A stretch of DNA of 64,000 nt from JACKDX01 sp964640175 (GCA_964640175.1 CAZXFW010000004.1:124001-188000), one strand, 5' to 3'. Shown: positions 55,163 through 64,000, counted from the stretch's first letter. The notes: generated by a model from the sequence alone, not told the origin. Numbers and translations: made by a program.

Positions 55163-56343
55163 AAGCCCGCTAAATAAGATTGTACGGTCGCAAGATCTTT
55201 ATCACCGCGCCCGGAAAGGTTAACAACCACTCGCCGTGCTTTTGGAAAATCTGCTGAGAGCCGGCGCACATATGCAATGGCATGACTGCTCTCTAAGGCT
55301 GGCAAAATACCTTCTCGACTGGCTATCCAACCAAAAGCATCCAGCGCTTCCCGATCACCCACAGCCACATAATGAGCGCGGCCAATATCCTTCAAGTAAG
55401 CATGCTCTGGCCCTACCCCGGGATAGTCCAGTCCTGCACTGATCGAATGTGCCTCCAGGATTTGCCCGTCCGTGTTTTGCAGCACATAACTCTTAGCGCC
55501 ATGAAGCACACCCACCGTCCCTTTATTCAGTGGCGCTGCATGCCGTCCCGTCTCAAGCCCTTCGCCCGCAGCCTCTACCCCAATTAAAATAACATCCGCA
55601 TCATCGACAAACTCATGGAAAATTCCCATGGCATTTGAGCCACCTCCGACACAAGCGATAATGGCATCAGGCAACTCACAGCCTCTGGCTTGAAGTTGCA
55701 CTCGGACCTCTTGACCAATGATCCGTTGAAAATCTCGGACCATTTTCGGGTAGGGATGTGGCCCTGCTGTCGAACCGACACAATAATAGGTGTTTTTTAC
55801 AGTACTGACCCAGTCACGTAACGCCTCATTCATGGCGTCTTTCAACGTACGTGAACCAGCATGTACGGCATGCACCTTTGCCCCCAAGAGCTCCATTCGC
55901 AACACATTGGGAGCTTGACGTTGGACATCTTGCGCACCCATGTAAACTTCACATGGAATGTCTAGCAATGCACACGCAGTCGCTGTAGCCACACCATGCT
56001 GCCCCGCTCCTGTCTCAGCAATTACTCTTGCCTTACGCATGCGTTTTGCCAACAGTACCTGGGCAATGGTGTTGTTGATCTTGTGCGCTCCTGTATGGCA
56101 AAGATCTTCACGTTTAAGCCATACCTCTAGACCGGTATCCTCCGAAAGCCGCTTCGCATAATAAAGCGGTGTCGGACGTCCTACATAGTCCTGAAGCAAC
56201 GATCGCAACTCGCTTTTAAAGTCTGGATCATGCTCGATATCGGCATAAGCTGTTTCTAACTCCTCAAGCGCAGGCATGAGAGTCTCAGCTACATATTGGC
56301 CGCCAAATTGGCCGTAACGGCCTATCGCTTCAGAATGGGTCAT
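55159..56343 (-). CDS. trpB: Tryptophan synthase beta chain
   Basis: A 394-aa PLP enzyme joining indole and serine. KREDLCHTGAHKINN carries the PLP lysine; ETGAGQHGVATA, GGGSNAMG and LSGRGDKD are intact. It lies between trpF and trpA, overlapping both, so all three are one translationally coupled unit. Confidence 0.98.
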   Translation of the reverse strand: MTHSEAIGRYGQFGGQYVAETLMPALEELETAYADIEHDPDFKSELRSLLQDYVGRPTPLYYAKRLSEDTGLEVWLKREDLCHTGAHKINNTIAQVLLAKRMRKARVIAETGAGQHGVATATACALLDIPCEVYMGAQDVQRQAPNVLRMELLGAKVHAVHAGSRTLKDAMNEALRDWVSTVKNTYYCVGSTAGPHPYPKMVRDFQRIIGQEVRVQLQARGCELPDAIIACVGGGSNAMGIFHEFVDDADVILIGVEAAGEGLETGRHAAPLNKGTVGVLHGAKSYVLQNTDGQILEAHSISAGLDYPGVGPEHAYLKDIGRAHYVAVGDREALDAFGWIASREGILPALESSHAIAYVRRLSADFPKARRVVVNLSGRGDKDLATVQSYLAGL

Positions 56344-56965
56344 ACGCCTCTACAGCGCGCACAGCGCGAATAAACTCTTGGACAAGACGGGGATCTTTTT
56401 TGCCAGGCGATGACTCTACGCCACTGGCCACATCAACTCGAAACGGTCGCACATGTCGCACGGCTTGCGCAACATTCTGAGGGGTCAACCCCCCTGCAAG
56501 GGTGAGCTTGCGTTCTTTCGCCAAAACCCTAGCGATATCCCAGTTAAACGTTTGTCCTGTTCCTCCAGGAATGCCAGGGACGTAGGTATCGAGCAACACA
56601 TGTTCTCCTGGGTAGTTGCGAGCTTGATCAATTACATTCGCATCAGAAACAGCCAATGCCTTGTATGCCTTAGGCAAAAGTGCATGCACCTCGTCAACCG
56701 ACTCCATGCCATGAAGCTGAACCCAACCGATTCCGGTGTATTCTCGAACAGCGCGAATATGTTCAACGGTTGCGTCCACGAATACTCCTATCACCAATGC
56801 GTCATCTCCTATGGCTTGTACGATTGAACGTGCGGTATCTTCATGACAATACCGTGAAGTCACCGTCCAAAAATTGACTCCGATGGCATCTGCACCGGCT
56901 CTGACACAATCCAGTGCATCCTCAACACTGGTCACACCACATATCTTAACCTCACATGACACCAT
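56330..56965 (-). CDS. trpF: Phosphoribosylanthranilate isomerase
   Basis: A 211-aa TIM barrel converting phosphoribosylanthranilate to CdRP in tryptophan synthesis. VKICGVTSVEDAL has the catalytic Cys; the later DVASGVESSPGKKD block is typical. It overlaps trpB by 14 bases. trpC, trpD and trpE are not in the window. Confidence 0.95.
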   Translation of the reverse strand: MVSCEVKICGVTSVEDALDCVRAGADAIGVNFWTVTSRYCHEDTARSIVQAIGDDALVIGVFVDATVEHIRAVREYTGIGWVQLHGMESVDEVHALLPKAYKALAVSDANVIDQARNYPGEHVLLDTYVPGIPGGTGQTFNWDIARVLAKERKLTLAGGLTPQNVAQAVRHVRPFRVDVASGVESSPGKKDPRLVQEFIRAVRAVEAYDPF

Positions 56966-56983
56966 CTCAAGCCTACCCCAAGT

Positions 56984-57700
56984 CTACCGGCTTGTCCCAC
57001 CGATGTGTTCGCTAATGAACGCACCAATTGCTTTATCAGCTTGCACGCATTCTTGATCTGGCAACGGATCCGTATCGCTATTATAACATTCAGACCAATT
57101 GGATAGTAAGAGAAAGCGAGCTGCTGGAGAAAGCGCATAACCGGCCTGTCCACATTGCCCACACTTCAGTGCGCCTAGCGTAGGATCAAAATAACTAAGC
57201 TGACTTGGCCTCGGCTGACGACCGCAACTTCCGCATTGATCAAAGCGGGGTTTGAAACCCAATACTGCGAGAGCGTGTACCTGAAAACAAAGCAAGTGCT
57301 CTATGCGAGGCGGCGCTTCATCATTCAAGAGCTGCAATAGCTCTAACGTATTCTGAAACAATCGAGGCTCAGCAGCATGCTGTGGCAACGCACTGCGCAA
57401 AAGTGTCATTGCAGCACTGGCTAAACGGATACGATCCAGACTCGCCATAATACGAGAGTATGGCTGCAGGATTTCGACGCTTTTAAGCCGCGCCAACTCG
57501 CCGCGGCCCACATCAAGCTGCGCCTGAAACAGGCTAAAGGGTTGCACAGCATTTAGGAACCGACGCCGACTGTGCCTTGCACCCTTGGCAATGACACCCA
57601 TCCGGCCATGTGATTCGCTAAATAGCGTTAAGATTCGATCGCTTTCTCCATAGTCGACCGAACGCAATAAGACAGCCCTGGTTGATTGTGCTCTCGACAA
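56984..57700 (-). CDS. recO: DNA repair protein RecO
   Basis: A 238-aa protein: N-terminal OB-like fold (TRAVLLRSVDYGESDRILTL) and a C-terminal region with CGSCG and CGQCG zinc-binding pairs. RecO helps load RecA at gaps. The start overlaps the RodZ-like gene by 73 bases in another frame; no shorter in-frame start preserves the conserved N-terminus, so the overlap is probably real. trpF follows 18 bases downstream. Confidence 0.94.
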   Translation of the reverse strand: MSRAQSTRAVLLRSVDYGESDRILTLFSESHGRMGVIAKGARHSRRRFLNAVQPFSLFQAQLDVGRGELARLKSVEILQPYSRIMASLDRIRLASAAMTLLRSALPQHAAEPRLFQNTLELLQLLNDEAPPRIEHLLCFQVHALAVLGFKPRFDQCGSCGRQPRPSQLSYFDPTLGALKCGQCGQAGYALSPAARFLLLSNWSECYNSDTDPLPDQECVQADKAIGAFISEHIGGTSR

Positions 57701-58137
57701 GTGACTTCCAACGAAGATAGCTCGATTTTCTGTTCACGATGCCGTGGACGGGTAACAATCGAGACCGTTAACGCAAATAAAATCCCCAAAATAACTAAAG
57801 AAATAATCAAGCCAAACCGGCGACGCGAAGCGGACACCGCAGGAACCGTAGTCACCGCCGGGGGCTTGTCTTCCCCATCACAAGAACGAGGATCCCGAAA
57901 GCCGCGCAAGATGGCTTGGTCATCCACACCCAACATACGAGCATAGCTTCGTAAATAGCCTCGCACAAACACCGAACCAGGCATGGACTCAAACTTGTCC
58001 TCCTCGATGTCACGCAACGTACGCTCAGGAATGCGAGTTGCGTTGGCTACCTCAGAAAGAGGAATACGGCGCCTTTCGCGGCTCTCACGTAAATACCCTC
58101 CCACGCCCAACATTTGTATTTCACTTCGAATCGTCAT
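57628..58137 (-). CDS. RodZ-like helix-turn-helix membrane protein
   Basis: From ATG 58137, overlapping the TPR gene stop (ATGA), about 169 residues. An N-terminal RodZ-type HTH (GGYLRESRERRRIPLSEVAN; FVRGYLRSYARMLGVD), a linker, one membrane helix (about 115-137) and only a short outer tail of about 30 residues. RodZ links MreB to the wall machinery; the usual periplasmic beta domain is missing, so this is a truncated form. Its end overlaps recO by 73 bases. Confidence 0.85.
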   Translation of the reverse strand: MTIRSEIQMLGVGGYLRESRERRRIPLSEVANATRIPERTLRDIEEDKFESMPGSVFVRGYLRSYARMLGVDDQAILRGFRDPRSCDGEDKPPAVTTVPAVSASRRRFGLIISLVILGILFALTVSIVTRPRHREQKIELSSLEVTCREHNQPGLSYCVRSTMEKAIES

Positions 58138-58967
58138 TGAGATGCCTCCAAATAGCGCTGACAACTTTTTCCTGCAGGCGTCTGTTTGGAAATCTCCACG
58201 CAGCGCTCAAAATCATTGATTGCTTCATCGCGGTGACCCAACTCCGCACGAATTTCTCCGCGTAACTGCCATGCTTCTTGAAATACCTTTGCACACCGTA
58301 CGTCGGATTCAATGGCATGAGACACAGCTTGTTCAGCCTGCTCATAGTTTTTGAGCGCCACGTACGTCTGACCCAGCCGATAATACCCTACACAAAATCG
58401 TGGCTGTAATTGCACCGCTCTTTTAAGAGCTTTTTCAGCCTTGTCGTAATGTTGGTTCTCAAAATAAGCCCAGCCAAGGTTACCCCACGCATAGTGGGGC
58501 TGGGAATTGTTCACATCCGAAATCGCTTCGTTAAGCACTTTCACTGCATCATGGTATCGGTTCTGATTGATGTAGAGCGCTCCCAACATGGTTTGCGCTT
58601 CCGGCGCTACCCCGCGGCGCACGGTGTCATCTTCATGCTGCAGATTTAACGCTTCTTTTAGATGATGTTCCGACTTGGAAAAATCACGGTAGTCGACTTC
58701 AGTAAGGTATAAATGACCCAACTGTAAGTGTGCCTCTGCATTGTGTGGATTCAACTCCAGTGCACTTTGGTAATGTTGAAGCGCACTTGGGATATTCCGT
58801 TCTTGCCTCATGCCAGCAGCCAAGCGCATCTCCGCAATGGAGCGTTCGGATTCGTCCCCTGGGCCGTTGCCTCCGCTACTTCCGCCACAAGCGCTAAACA
58901 TCCCGCCTAGGCATAGACTGATCAGCCCCGCGTGTAGGAGCTGGCACATTTGCTGTCTTTGACGCAT
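58134..58967 (-). CDS. TPR lipoprotein, PilF/Tgl-like
   Basis: From ATG 58967, about 277 residues, starting a lipoprotein signal (lipobox FSAC); the frame is open to 59054. At least five TPR units follow (ALQHYQSALELNPHNAEAHL; AWGNLGWAYFENQHYDKAEK; VGYYRLGQTYVALKNYEQAE). This is the layout of PilF and myxobacterial Tgl, which help assemble the type IV pilus secretin in the outer membrane. No pilus gene is nearby, so the assignment is tentative. Confidence 0.8.
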   Translation of the reverse strand: MRQRQQMCQLLHAGLISLCLGGMFSACGGSSGGNGPGDESERSIAEMRLAAGMRQERNIPSALQHYQSALELNPHNAEAHLQLGHLYLTEVDYRDFSKSEHHLKEALNLQHEDDTVRRGVAPEAQTMLGALYINQNRYHDAVKVLNEAISDVNNSQPHYAWGNLGWAYFENQHYDKAEKALKRAVQLQPRFCVGYYRLGQTYVALKNYEQAEQAVSHAIESDVRCAKVFQEAWQLRGEIRAELGHRDEAINDFERCVEISKQTPAGKSCQRYLEASQ

Positions 58968-59082
58968 GGGGGCGGATAGTACGATCACGGTAGGCGAACG
59001 GCAACATGACATTTTCGGCAGAATAAACGAATAAAATATGACAAAAACACTCATTTAGGAAAGAACTCATGCCATCGACCTC

Positions 59083-59745
59083 TTATGGCACCTCATTGAC
59101 CTGTTCCTTAACTCCCAGCAACTCGTAAAGGCGTTTTAATGCCTCGATGTCGAGAATCACTACACGTTCTGCGTGAATGCGGAGATAACCGCCATCCCGT
59201 AGCTGAGCAATCACCTGCTTTACAGCATCGACATCCAGGCCTACCCGGCTCGAAAGCTCTAGCGGCGAAATGTCCACGGCGTATGTGCCTTCCATCGGCT
59301 TAATCATCGTTGCCATTCGGAGCAGCGTATTGATCACCCGTGAGGGATGATCTCGCAACATTGTGTTCTCAAGCCTTTCCTCCGCGTCATGTAATCGGTT
59401 AACCAATTGCTCCAGTAAGCGAAATCCGACATTGGGATTACCCGAAAGCAATGCTCCAAAGGTCTCACGATCAAACGCCAATACGGACATGTCTGTCAGC
59501 GCGATGGCTGACGATGCCCGATGCGCACGAGTAACCAAAGAGTCTTCTCCAAATATTTCTCCTGGCTTTAAAATACCAATGCTGTGCTCAACACCTCGTA
59601 CGCGTTTCGTCAGGCGCACTCGGCCTTCTTGCAATAGGTAACAAAGATCCGCCTGTTCTCCTTCAATGTACACAGGCTTTCCCGCTGGGTAACGACGACC
59701 ATACCGCTCAAAGAGCCGTGTGCGTTCTGAAGAATCGAGCTCCAT
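59083..59745 (-). CDS. Crp/Fnr-family regulator
   Basis: A 220-aa protein: N-terminal cyclic-nucleotide-binding fold (about 15-130; LKPGEIFGEDSLVTRAHRAS), a dimer helix and a winged-helix domain (about 145-210; SPLELSSRVGLDVDAVKQVI). The ligand is not predictable; there is no Fe-S Cys cluster as in FNR. It lies downstream of the opp genes, 25 bases away, and may be in that transcript. Confidence 0.92.
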   Translation of the reverse strand: MELDSSERTRLFERYGRRYPAGKPVYIEGEQADLCYLLQEGRVRLTKRVRGVEHSIGILKPGEIFGEDSLVTRAHRASSAIALTDMSVLAFDRETFGALLSGNPNVGFRLLEQLVNRLHDAEERLENTMLRDHPSRVINTLLRMATMIKPMEGTYAVDISPLELSSRVGLDVDAVKQVIAQLRDGGYLRIHAERVVILDIEALKRLYELLGVKEQVNEVP

Positions 59746-59770
59746 AATCGAGAGTATAGAGGGATGTGCC

Positions 59771-60799
59771 TCAAGGTGTCAGTAAAGCGCGCCCCTTTAA
59801 GACATCTTCTGCTTTATGACAGGCCACCTCATGTCCTTGGGCAACCGCACGAAACTCTGGAGTGACTCGATCGCATAGCCCAGGCTCAGCAATAGGACAC
59901 CGTGGATGAAAATGACAACCAGTTGGTGGATCAATCGGACTAGGGACATCACCTTGAAGCACCAAACGCTTGCGACGCCGGGTAGGATCAGGCACCGGCA
60001 CCGCACTTAGCAGGGCTTTGGTATAAGGGTGAGCAGCACCGGCATAGAGTGTTTGAGATGTTGCCAACTCGACGATTTTTCCGAGATACATCACGGCAAC
60101 CCGTTGAGACATGTACTCGACGATCTTTAAATCATGAGCAATAAACAAATAGCTCAACCCAAGCTCCTGCTGGAGGTCTTTGAGCAAATTAATGATCTGC
60201 GATTGGATCGAAACATCCAACGCGCTTACTGCTTCATCACACACAATAAACGCGGGCTGTACTGCCAAAGCACGCGCAATCCCTACCCGCTGACGTTGAC
60301 CGCCAGAAAACTCGTGAGGGTAGCGCGCATAATGCTCCGGTCTAAGCCCTACCCGCTTCAATAATGCCTGGACACGCTCTTTTTCTTCAGATTTCCTTTG
60401 AACCAAGCCATGGATGCGCATGGCTTCACCCACAGCCTTGCCAACACTCATCCGAGGATTAAGCGAACTATAAGGATCTTGAAACACAATCTGCATGCGC
60501 CGACGCAGCGGACGAAGCTGGTGCTGCGAAACGTGCGTGATGTCTTTCCCCTGAAACATTAACTTGCCAGAGCTGGGTTCTGTTAACCGCAATGCCAACC
60601 TGCCTAGCGTGCTTTTGCCACAGCCTGACTCTCCGACCAATCCAAGCGTTTCTCCCGCATGAACTTCCAAGCTTATGCCATCTACAGCACGAAGCTGCTT
60701 GCGCTTGCGCCCAAACCAATTGCTTCCAGTAACAAAATAGCGTCGCACATCCTCAAGTTGCAGAAGTGGCCCTGACTTTAAAGCGCTATTCTGTGTCAT
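59771..60799 (-). CDS. oppF: Oligopeptide/dipeptide ABC transporter ATPase (OppF/DppF-like)
   Basis: A 342-aa ATPase with GESGCGKS (Walker A), FSGGQRQRVGIARAL (signature), FIVCDEAVSAL (Walker B) and a C-terminal oligopeptide-transporter tail with CHFHPRCP. It energises peptide or nickel import. It overlaps oppD (ATGA). No permease or binding-protein gene is in the window. Confidence 0.93.
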   Translation of the reverse strand: MTQNSALKSGPLLQLEDVRRYFVTGSNWFGRKRKQLRAVDGISLEVHAGETLGLVGESGCGKSTLGRLALRLTEPSSGKLMFQGKDITHVSQHQLRPLRRRMQIVFQDPYSSLNPRMSVGKAVGEAMRIHGLVQRKSEEKERVQALLKRVGLRPEHYARYPHEFSGGQRQRVGIARALAVQPAFIVCDEAVSALDVSIQSQIINLLKDLQQELGLSYLFIAHDLKIVEYMSQRVAVMYLGKIVELATSQTLYAGAAHPYTKALLSAVPVPDPTRRRKRLVLQGDVPSPIDPPTGCHFHPRCPIAEPGLCDRVTPEFRAVAQGHEVACHKAEDVLKGRALLTP

Positions 60800-61800
60800 G
60801 ATATTCGGCCTATGGCGTTTCGTTCAGCCACAAAACACGCTGCGTGTTGATCCGCCTCCAAGCGCACCAACTCTGGCTCTTTTTCGCGACACGCTTCTAT
60901 CACTGAAACACAACGTTCTTGAAATCGACAACCTTGTGGCAAGTGCCTCAAATCAGGAACTACCCCAGGAATTGTGGGCAAGCGAGGTAGGCTCGCATTG
61001 TCGCCGTAACTTGGCACGCTGGAAAGTAATCCTTGCGTATACGGATGTTTGGGACTTGCAAACAACCCTTGTGTACCTGCCTCTTCCACGACCTTACCGG
61101 CATACATCACAACCACCTGCTGAACAAACTCTGCGATGATGCCAAGATCATGACTGATCAACATGATACTCATGGAAAATTCTGCTTGCAGGCGCTGTAA
61201 CAACTCTAGGATCTGCGCTTGGATTGTGACATCAAGCGCGGTGGTTGGCTCATCCGCGATAAGTAACTTGGGCTCACAACTCAATGCCATGGCAATCATG
61301 ACGCGCTGCCGCATCCCACCTGAAAGCTGGTGAGGATAACTCTCGATACGTTCGGCTGGCGCAGGAATGCCAACCAATGCAAGCATATCTTTGGCGCGAG
61401 TGAGCGCAGCACGTCTACCAAGTTTTTGATGAAGCCGAATCGCTTCAATGAGCTGATCACCAATGGTATACACAGGATTGAGCGATGTCATCGGCTCTTG
61501 AAAGATCATGGCTATTTGATTGCCTCTTAGCGCCCGCATCTCTCGTTCTGGCAGCGTAAGGATATCGTGTCCTTCAAACAGGATTTGCCCTTGAACAATA
61601 CGGCCCAATGGACTTGGAACAAGTCTCATGATCGAAAGTGCTGTCACGCTCTTGCCACAACCACTTTCACCCACAATGCCTAAAATACCGCGCTGAGGAA
61701 TGGAAAACGACACACCGTCCACAGCCCGCACAACCCCTTCATCCGTGCGGAATTCGGTGATTAGATCGCGTACTTCAAGCAATGGCAAGGTAGCAGACAC
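60796..61800 (-). CDS. oppD: Oligopeptide/dipeptide ABC transporter ATPase (OppD/DppD-like)
   Basis: A 334-aa ATPase: GESGCGKS, LSGGMRQRVMIAMAL, LLIADEPTTALD and a Cys-containing C-terminal tail (GCRFQERC). It pairs with oppF to form the two-ATPase motor of peptide transporters. It is first in its operon, and a possible sigma-54 promoter lies upstream. Confidence 0.93.
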   Translation of the reverse strand: MSATLPLLEVRDLITEFRTDEGVVRAVDGVSFSIPQRGILGIVGESGCGKSVTALSIMRLVPSPLGRIVQGQILFEGHDILTLPEREMRALRGNQIAMIFQEPMTSLNPVYTIGDQLIEAIRLHQKLGRRAALTRAKDMLALVGIPAPAERIESYPHQLSGGMRQRVMIAMALSCEPKLLIADEPTTALDVTIQAQILELLQRLQAEFSMSIMLISHDLGIIAEFVQQVVVMYAGKVVEEAGTQGLFASPKHPYTQGLLSSVPSYGDNASLPRLPTIPGVVPDLRHLPQGCRFQERCVSVIEACREKEPELVRLEADQHAACFVAERNAIGRIS

Positions 61801-61837
61801 GCGGCAGATGCTTTATATAAAGTATCTTACGAGGCTT

Positions 61838-61853
61838 TGCACAAAATCTGCCA
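61838..61853 (-). promoter_or_regulatory. Possible sigma-54 promoter of oppDF
   Basis: On the minus strand TGGCA (61853-61849) and GTGCA (61842-61838) keep the invariant GG and GC at the correct 10-base interval. The match in between is partial (TGGCAGA instead of TGGCACG). It would start transcription about 27 bases before the oppD ATG. A TATATA box lies downstream, so a sigma-70 promoter is an alternative. Confidence 0.35.
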
Positions 61854-61930
61854 TATCAGGGTTGATTGATCACGGTCCTCACATATCCATACGATGGAAT
61901 CCGTTCATACTGTTCGGCACAAAGGCAGCT

Positions 61931-62755
61931 TTATTGGCACAAGGCTTGGCGTATACGCATGCCAGGTGGCGGAGTTTGAGAAAAAACATCCTCAGGGATC
62001 TGCACATTAATGTCGACATCCTCAAAGCGTACTAGCGTATCGCCGCCTCTTTTTGGATCTTCCAGGCGAACTTTAAAAGGCATGGCAACTCCCTGAGTTT
62101 CCTTAGGCCCTTTGATCACCTTGTAGTCATCGTATGTCACACGCCATTCGGTTTTTCCTGAAGGGTCATAAAGTTCCACCCGAATCACACGAAGCCGCTG
62201 TTCCTTTAATGGCTTATCCAAATCAGCCTCGCGAATGTCCAAATCGATTTCTTGCCGATGTCCATTCAGACCAAACCGCTTGATGCGGTAAAATCCTTCT
62301 GCGGAGCATTGCATACTTGCCGCGTTGGCATGGATGCGGGGCACTTGTCCTAGCAGTAGTAATGAAAGCTCTTCTGCAGAAATGGTCACACCCATTAAAC
62401 GAGCCATGTTTTCCGGGCACACCATCCCGTGCCAATACACCTTCTCACGCAAATCCACCAAGCCGAATTCCGTGCCATTACTCGTTAACACAGCGGCAGG
62501 ACCAAATTGAGTCATCGCATCAAAACGCAAACGATCCGGACGCTCTACAAACATCATCACTGTACCGCGAAGCCTTCCCTTGTGATTAAACTGGTCTACG
62601 CGTGCACGCGCCCGAAATGAATGGACATGCACACGCATACTGTCATGGTAAGATAACGCCTTTTCAGAATCGGTATGTGGCATGCGTGGACAGGCATGCC
62701 CAGCACAACTTTCAAGCCATGCCATCAATAACCCACACGCGAAAACTCGGAGCAT
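61931..62755 (-). CDS. Outer-membrane lipoprotein, LolB/DUF4292-like
   Basis: About 274 residues from ATG 62755, where a lipoprotein signal begins (LESC); the frame is open to 62809. The mature part (SFRARARVDQFNHKGRLRGT; VERPDRLRFDAMTQFGP) matches the LolB/DUF4292-like half-barrel. LolB receives lipoproteins at the outer membrane; DUF4292 proteins are related but uncharacterised. It lies 40 bases downstream of the MetF-type gene in the same direction. Confidence 0.75.
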   Translation of the reverse strand: MLRVFACGLLMAWLESCAGHACPRMPHTDSEKALSYHDSMRVHVHSFRARARVDQFNHKGRLRGTVMMFVERPDRLRFDAMTQFGPAAVLTSNGTEFGLVDLREKVYWHGMVCPENMARLMGVTISAEELSLLLLGQVPRIHANAASMQCSAEGFYRIKRFGLNGHRQEIDLDIREADLDKPLKEQRLRVIRVELYDPSGKTEWRVTYDDYKVIKGPKETQGVAMPFKVRLEDPKRGGDTLVRFEDVDINVQIPEDVFSQTPPPGMRIRQALCQ

Positions 62756-62795
62756 GAGACGCACTCCATCGTGTGTACACCCTGGCAAATGCTGA

Positions 62796-64000
62796 TTAAA
62801 TAATTCCATCGATGACCTTTAAAGCGAGTTCATACCTGCCAAAAGGTGGCATGATGTATGCACCAGCCACACGATCTTTCACCGCCTCCAACATTTCGCG
62901 CGCAATACGAATACCTTCCTCGCGTCCTTGCTCTGCACTGCCTGCCTTACGCAAACGCTCGCGAATGGTATCAGGCACACTCATGCCAGGAACCTCGTTA
63001 TGCAAGAACTCAGCATTGCGATACCCTGCTAGTGGCAATAAACCAACCAATACAGGCAGTCCCAATGGTTCGACATCGCGCATAAAACGTTCCAACACTT
63101 CGACATCATAGACAGGCTGCGTCATGATAAACTCTGCCCCCGCATCCCGCTTCTTGCGTAACCGCTCAATCTCTCGCGCATAGTCCGAAGCAGCGGGTTC
63201 TGCCCCCGTGGCTAACAAAAAACGCGTGGCTGCTCCGAGGGGTTTCCCTCCTGGATCCACGCCATGGTTAAATCCAGTAATTAGTCTTAAAAGACCAATG
63301 GAATCAATGTCATAGACACTTGTCGCGTCAGGGAAATCACCCATTTTGGGAGGATCGCCGGTAATCACGACTAGGTTACGAATGCCTAGCTCATGAGCTG
63401 CCAATAGATGTGCCACCAAACCCAACAAGTTTCGATCACGGCTTGTCACATGCATTAGCGTCTGCATTCCTAAAGACTCTTGAATCCGCAAGCACAACGC
63501 CAGATTACCCATCCGCATGGAAGCGCGTGCATTGTCTGCCACATTAATGACGTCCACGCCCCCAGCCTGAAGCAGCTTTGCACCTTCTAAGGCTTTGTCG
63601 AGACTTAATCCGGGCGGCGGATTCACCTCCACAGATACAATAAATTTCTTAGTAAGCTTTGCACCAAGCTCACTCTTACGTTCCTGAGAAACCACTTCCA
63701 CACCGGGCGCTGCTTCCAGTGCACGCTCAAACATCTCACCACTGCCACTACCCAGATCGGGATAATCACTACCACTTAACATCCGAGCAGCCGCAGCAAT
63801 TTTACGGATGTGCTCAGGCGTGGTGCCACAGCAACCTCCGACTGCGGCTACCCCGGCCTTAAACAACCGCCGTGCATAGACCAGAAAGTACTCTGGGGTT
63901 GTCATGTAGGCAAAACGGCCCTCCAGTCGACGGGGCAAGCCTGCATTGGGCTGAGCCATGACGGGCACTCCAGCACCCATCATCCGTGTCACCGTGTCAT
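62796..64000 (-). CDS. Bifunctional homocysteine S-methyltransferase / methylenetetrahydrofolate reductase (N-terminus cut by window edge)
   Basis: About 400 codons are visible and the frame continues past the right edge. The N-terminal part is the end of a homocysteine methyltransferase barrel with the zinc ligands VGGCCGTTPEHI. The C-terminal ~290 residues are a MetF domain (SVEVNPPPGLS; VVITGDPPKMGDFPDATSVY; AEFIMTQPVYD). The fusion makes methyl-THF and uses it to form methionine. The true start is outside the window. Confidence 0.92.
   Translation of the reverse strand, partial: DTVTRMMGAGVPVMAQPNAGLPRRLEGRFAYMTTPEYFLVYARRLFKAGVAAVGGCCGTTPEHIRKIAAAARMLSGSDYPDLGSGSGEMFERALEAAPGVEVVSQERKSELGAKLTKKFIVSVEVNPPPGLSLDKALEGAKLLQAGGVDVINVADNARASMRMGNLALCLRIQESLGMQTLMHVTSRDRNLLGLVAHLLAAHELGIRNLVVITGDPPKMGDFPDATSVYDIDSIGLLRLITGFNHGVDPGGKPLGAATRFLLATGAEPAASDYAREIERLRKKRDAGAEFIMTQPVYDVEVLERFMRDVEPLGLPVLVGLLPLAGYRNAEFLHNEVPGMSVPDTIRERLRKAGSAEQGREEGIRIAREMLEAVKDRVAGAYIMPPFGRYELALKVIDGII

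Noticed and set aside
1..64000. tRNA, rRNA, CRISPR, insertion sequence, prophage or toxin-antitoxin loci
   Set aside because: I looked through the intergenic gaps and frames and saw no cloverleaf, repeat array, transposase, integrase or toxin pair; small RNAs could still be missed by eye.

Overview
The window reads as chromosomal core plus lineage-specific sequence from a deltaproteobacterial-grade bacterium, most likely Myxococcota. The evidence is a Pkn-type Ser/Thr kinase with C-terminal PEGA domains, a matrixin-like protease ending in a MYXO-CTERM-like sorting tail, a TIGR04552-like protein, a PilZ-like N-terminal module of the myxobacterial kind, many lipoproteins with Asp- or Cys-rich regions, and an NtrC-like Fis-type regulator. 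Base composition looks close to 50% GC by eye (not computed), lower than textbook Myxococcus. Genes are packed very tightly: many start codons overlap the previous stop (ATGA/GTGA) and several convergent genes overlap tail to tail. No rRNA, tRNA, CRISPR array, IS element, prophage or defence island was seen.

Layout. 1-4.85 kb: an edge-truncated membrane metallopeptidase downstream of lon, then a RelA/SpoT-like TIGR04552 protein. 4.85-11.2 kb (minus): PEGA kinase, secreted beta-propeller protein and a translationally coupled S55 (SpoIVB-like) peptidase. 11.3-18.4 kb: envelope/secretome block with a four-repeat, possibly hemopexin-like lipoprotein, rhodanese plus MauE/DoxX, a matrixin-like protease, an OmpA-family protein, a PilZ-like protein and xseB. 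18.5-23.4 kb: accC, an SLC13-type permease, an aminotransferase, and a 67-aa SAP/Rho_N-like protein behind a very good sigma-54 promoter with an upstream palindrome. 23.4-27.5 kb: amidinotransferase-fold enzyme, thyA-folA, ogt, nadK. 27.6-30.1 kb: fatty-acid desaturase fused by overlaps to a two-component system. 30.1-34.4 kb: transaldolase family, PEGA/TPR protein, era-der. 34.4-46.2 kb: HEAT-repeat lipoprotein, rlmN, kup, L,D-transpeptidase, low-molecular-weight phosphatase plus fructosamine kinase, a membrane-embedded degenerate sigma-54 activator and an outer-membrane-type protein. 46.3-52.4 kb: lhr helicase, two lipoproteins and the only long non-coding stretch. 52.4-64 kb: iron-type alcohol dehydrogenase, XRE regulator, DUF721 protein, trpFBA, recO, a RodZ-like protein, a TPR lipoprotein, a Crp-family regulator, oppDF ATPases, a LolB/DUF4292-like lipoprotein and an edge-truncated homocysteine methyltransferase/methylene-THF reductase.

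How genes work together. One-carbon/folate metabolism appears twice (thyA-folA; the MetF-type bifunctional enzyme). Protein-damage repair is suggested by the phosphatase/ketosamine kinase pair. Membrane-lipid homeostasis is suggested by the desaturase/histidine kinase/response regulator operon. Cell-envelope construction and secretion dominate the remaining genes. The best candidates for something not well described are the sigma-54-driven small SAP-like protein with its palindrome, the NtrC-like protein that has lost its ATPase motifs and sits in the membrane, the RSH-like TIGR04552 protein, and the desaturase two-component operon.
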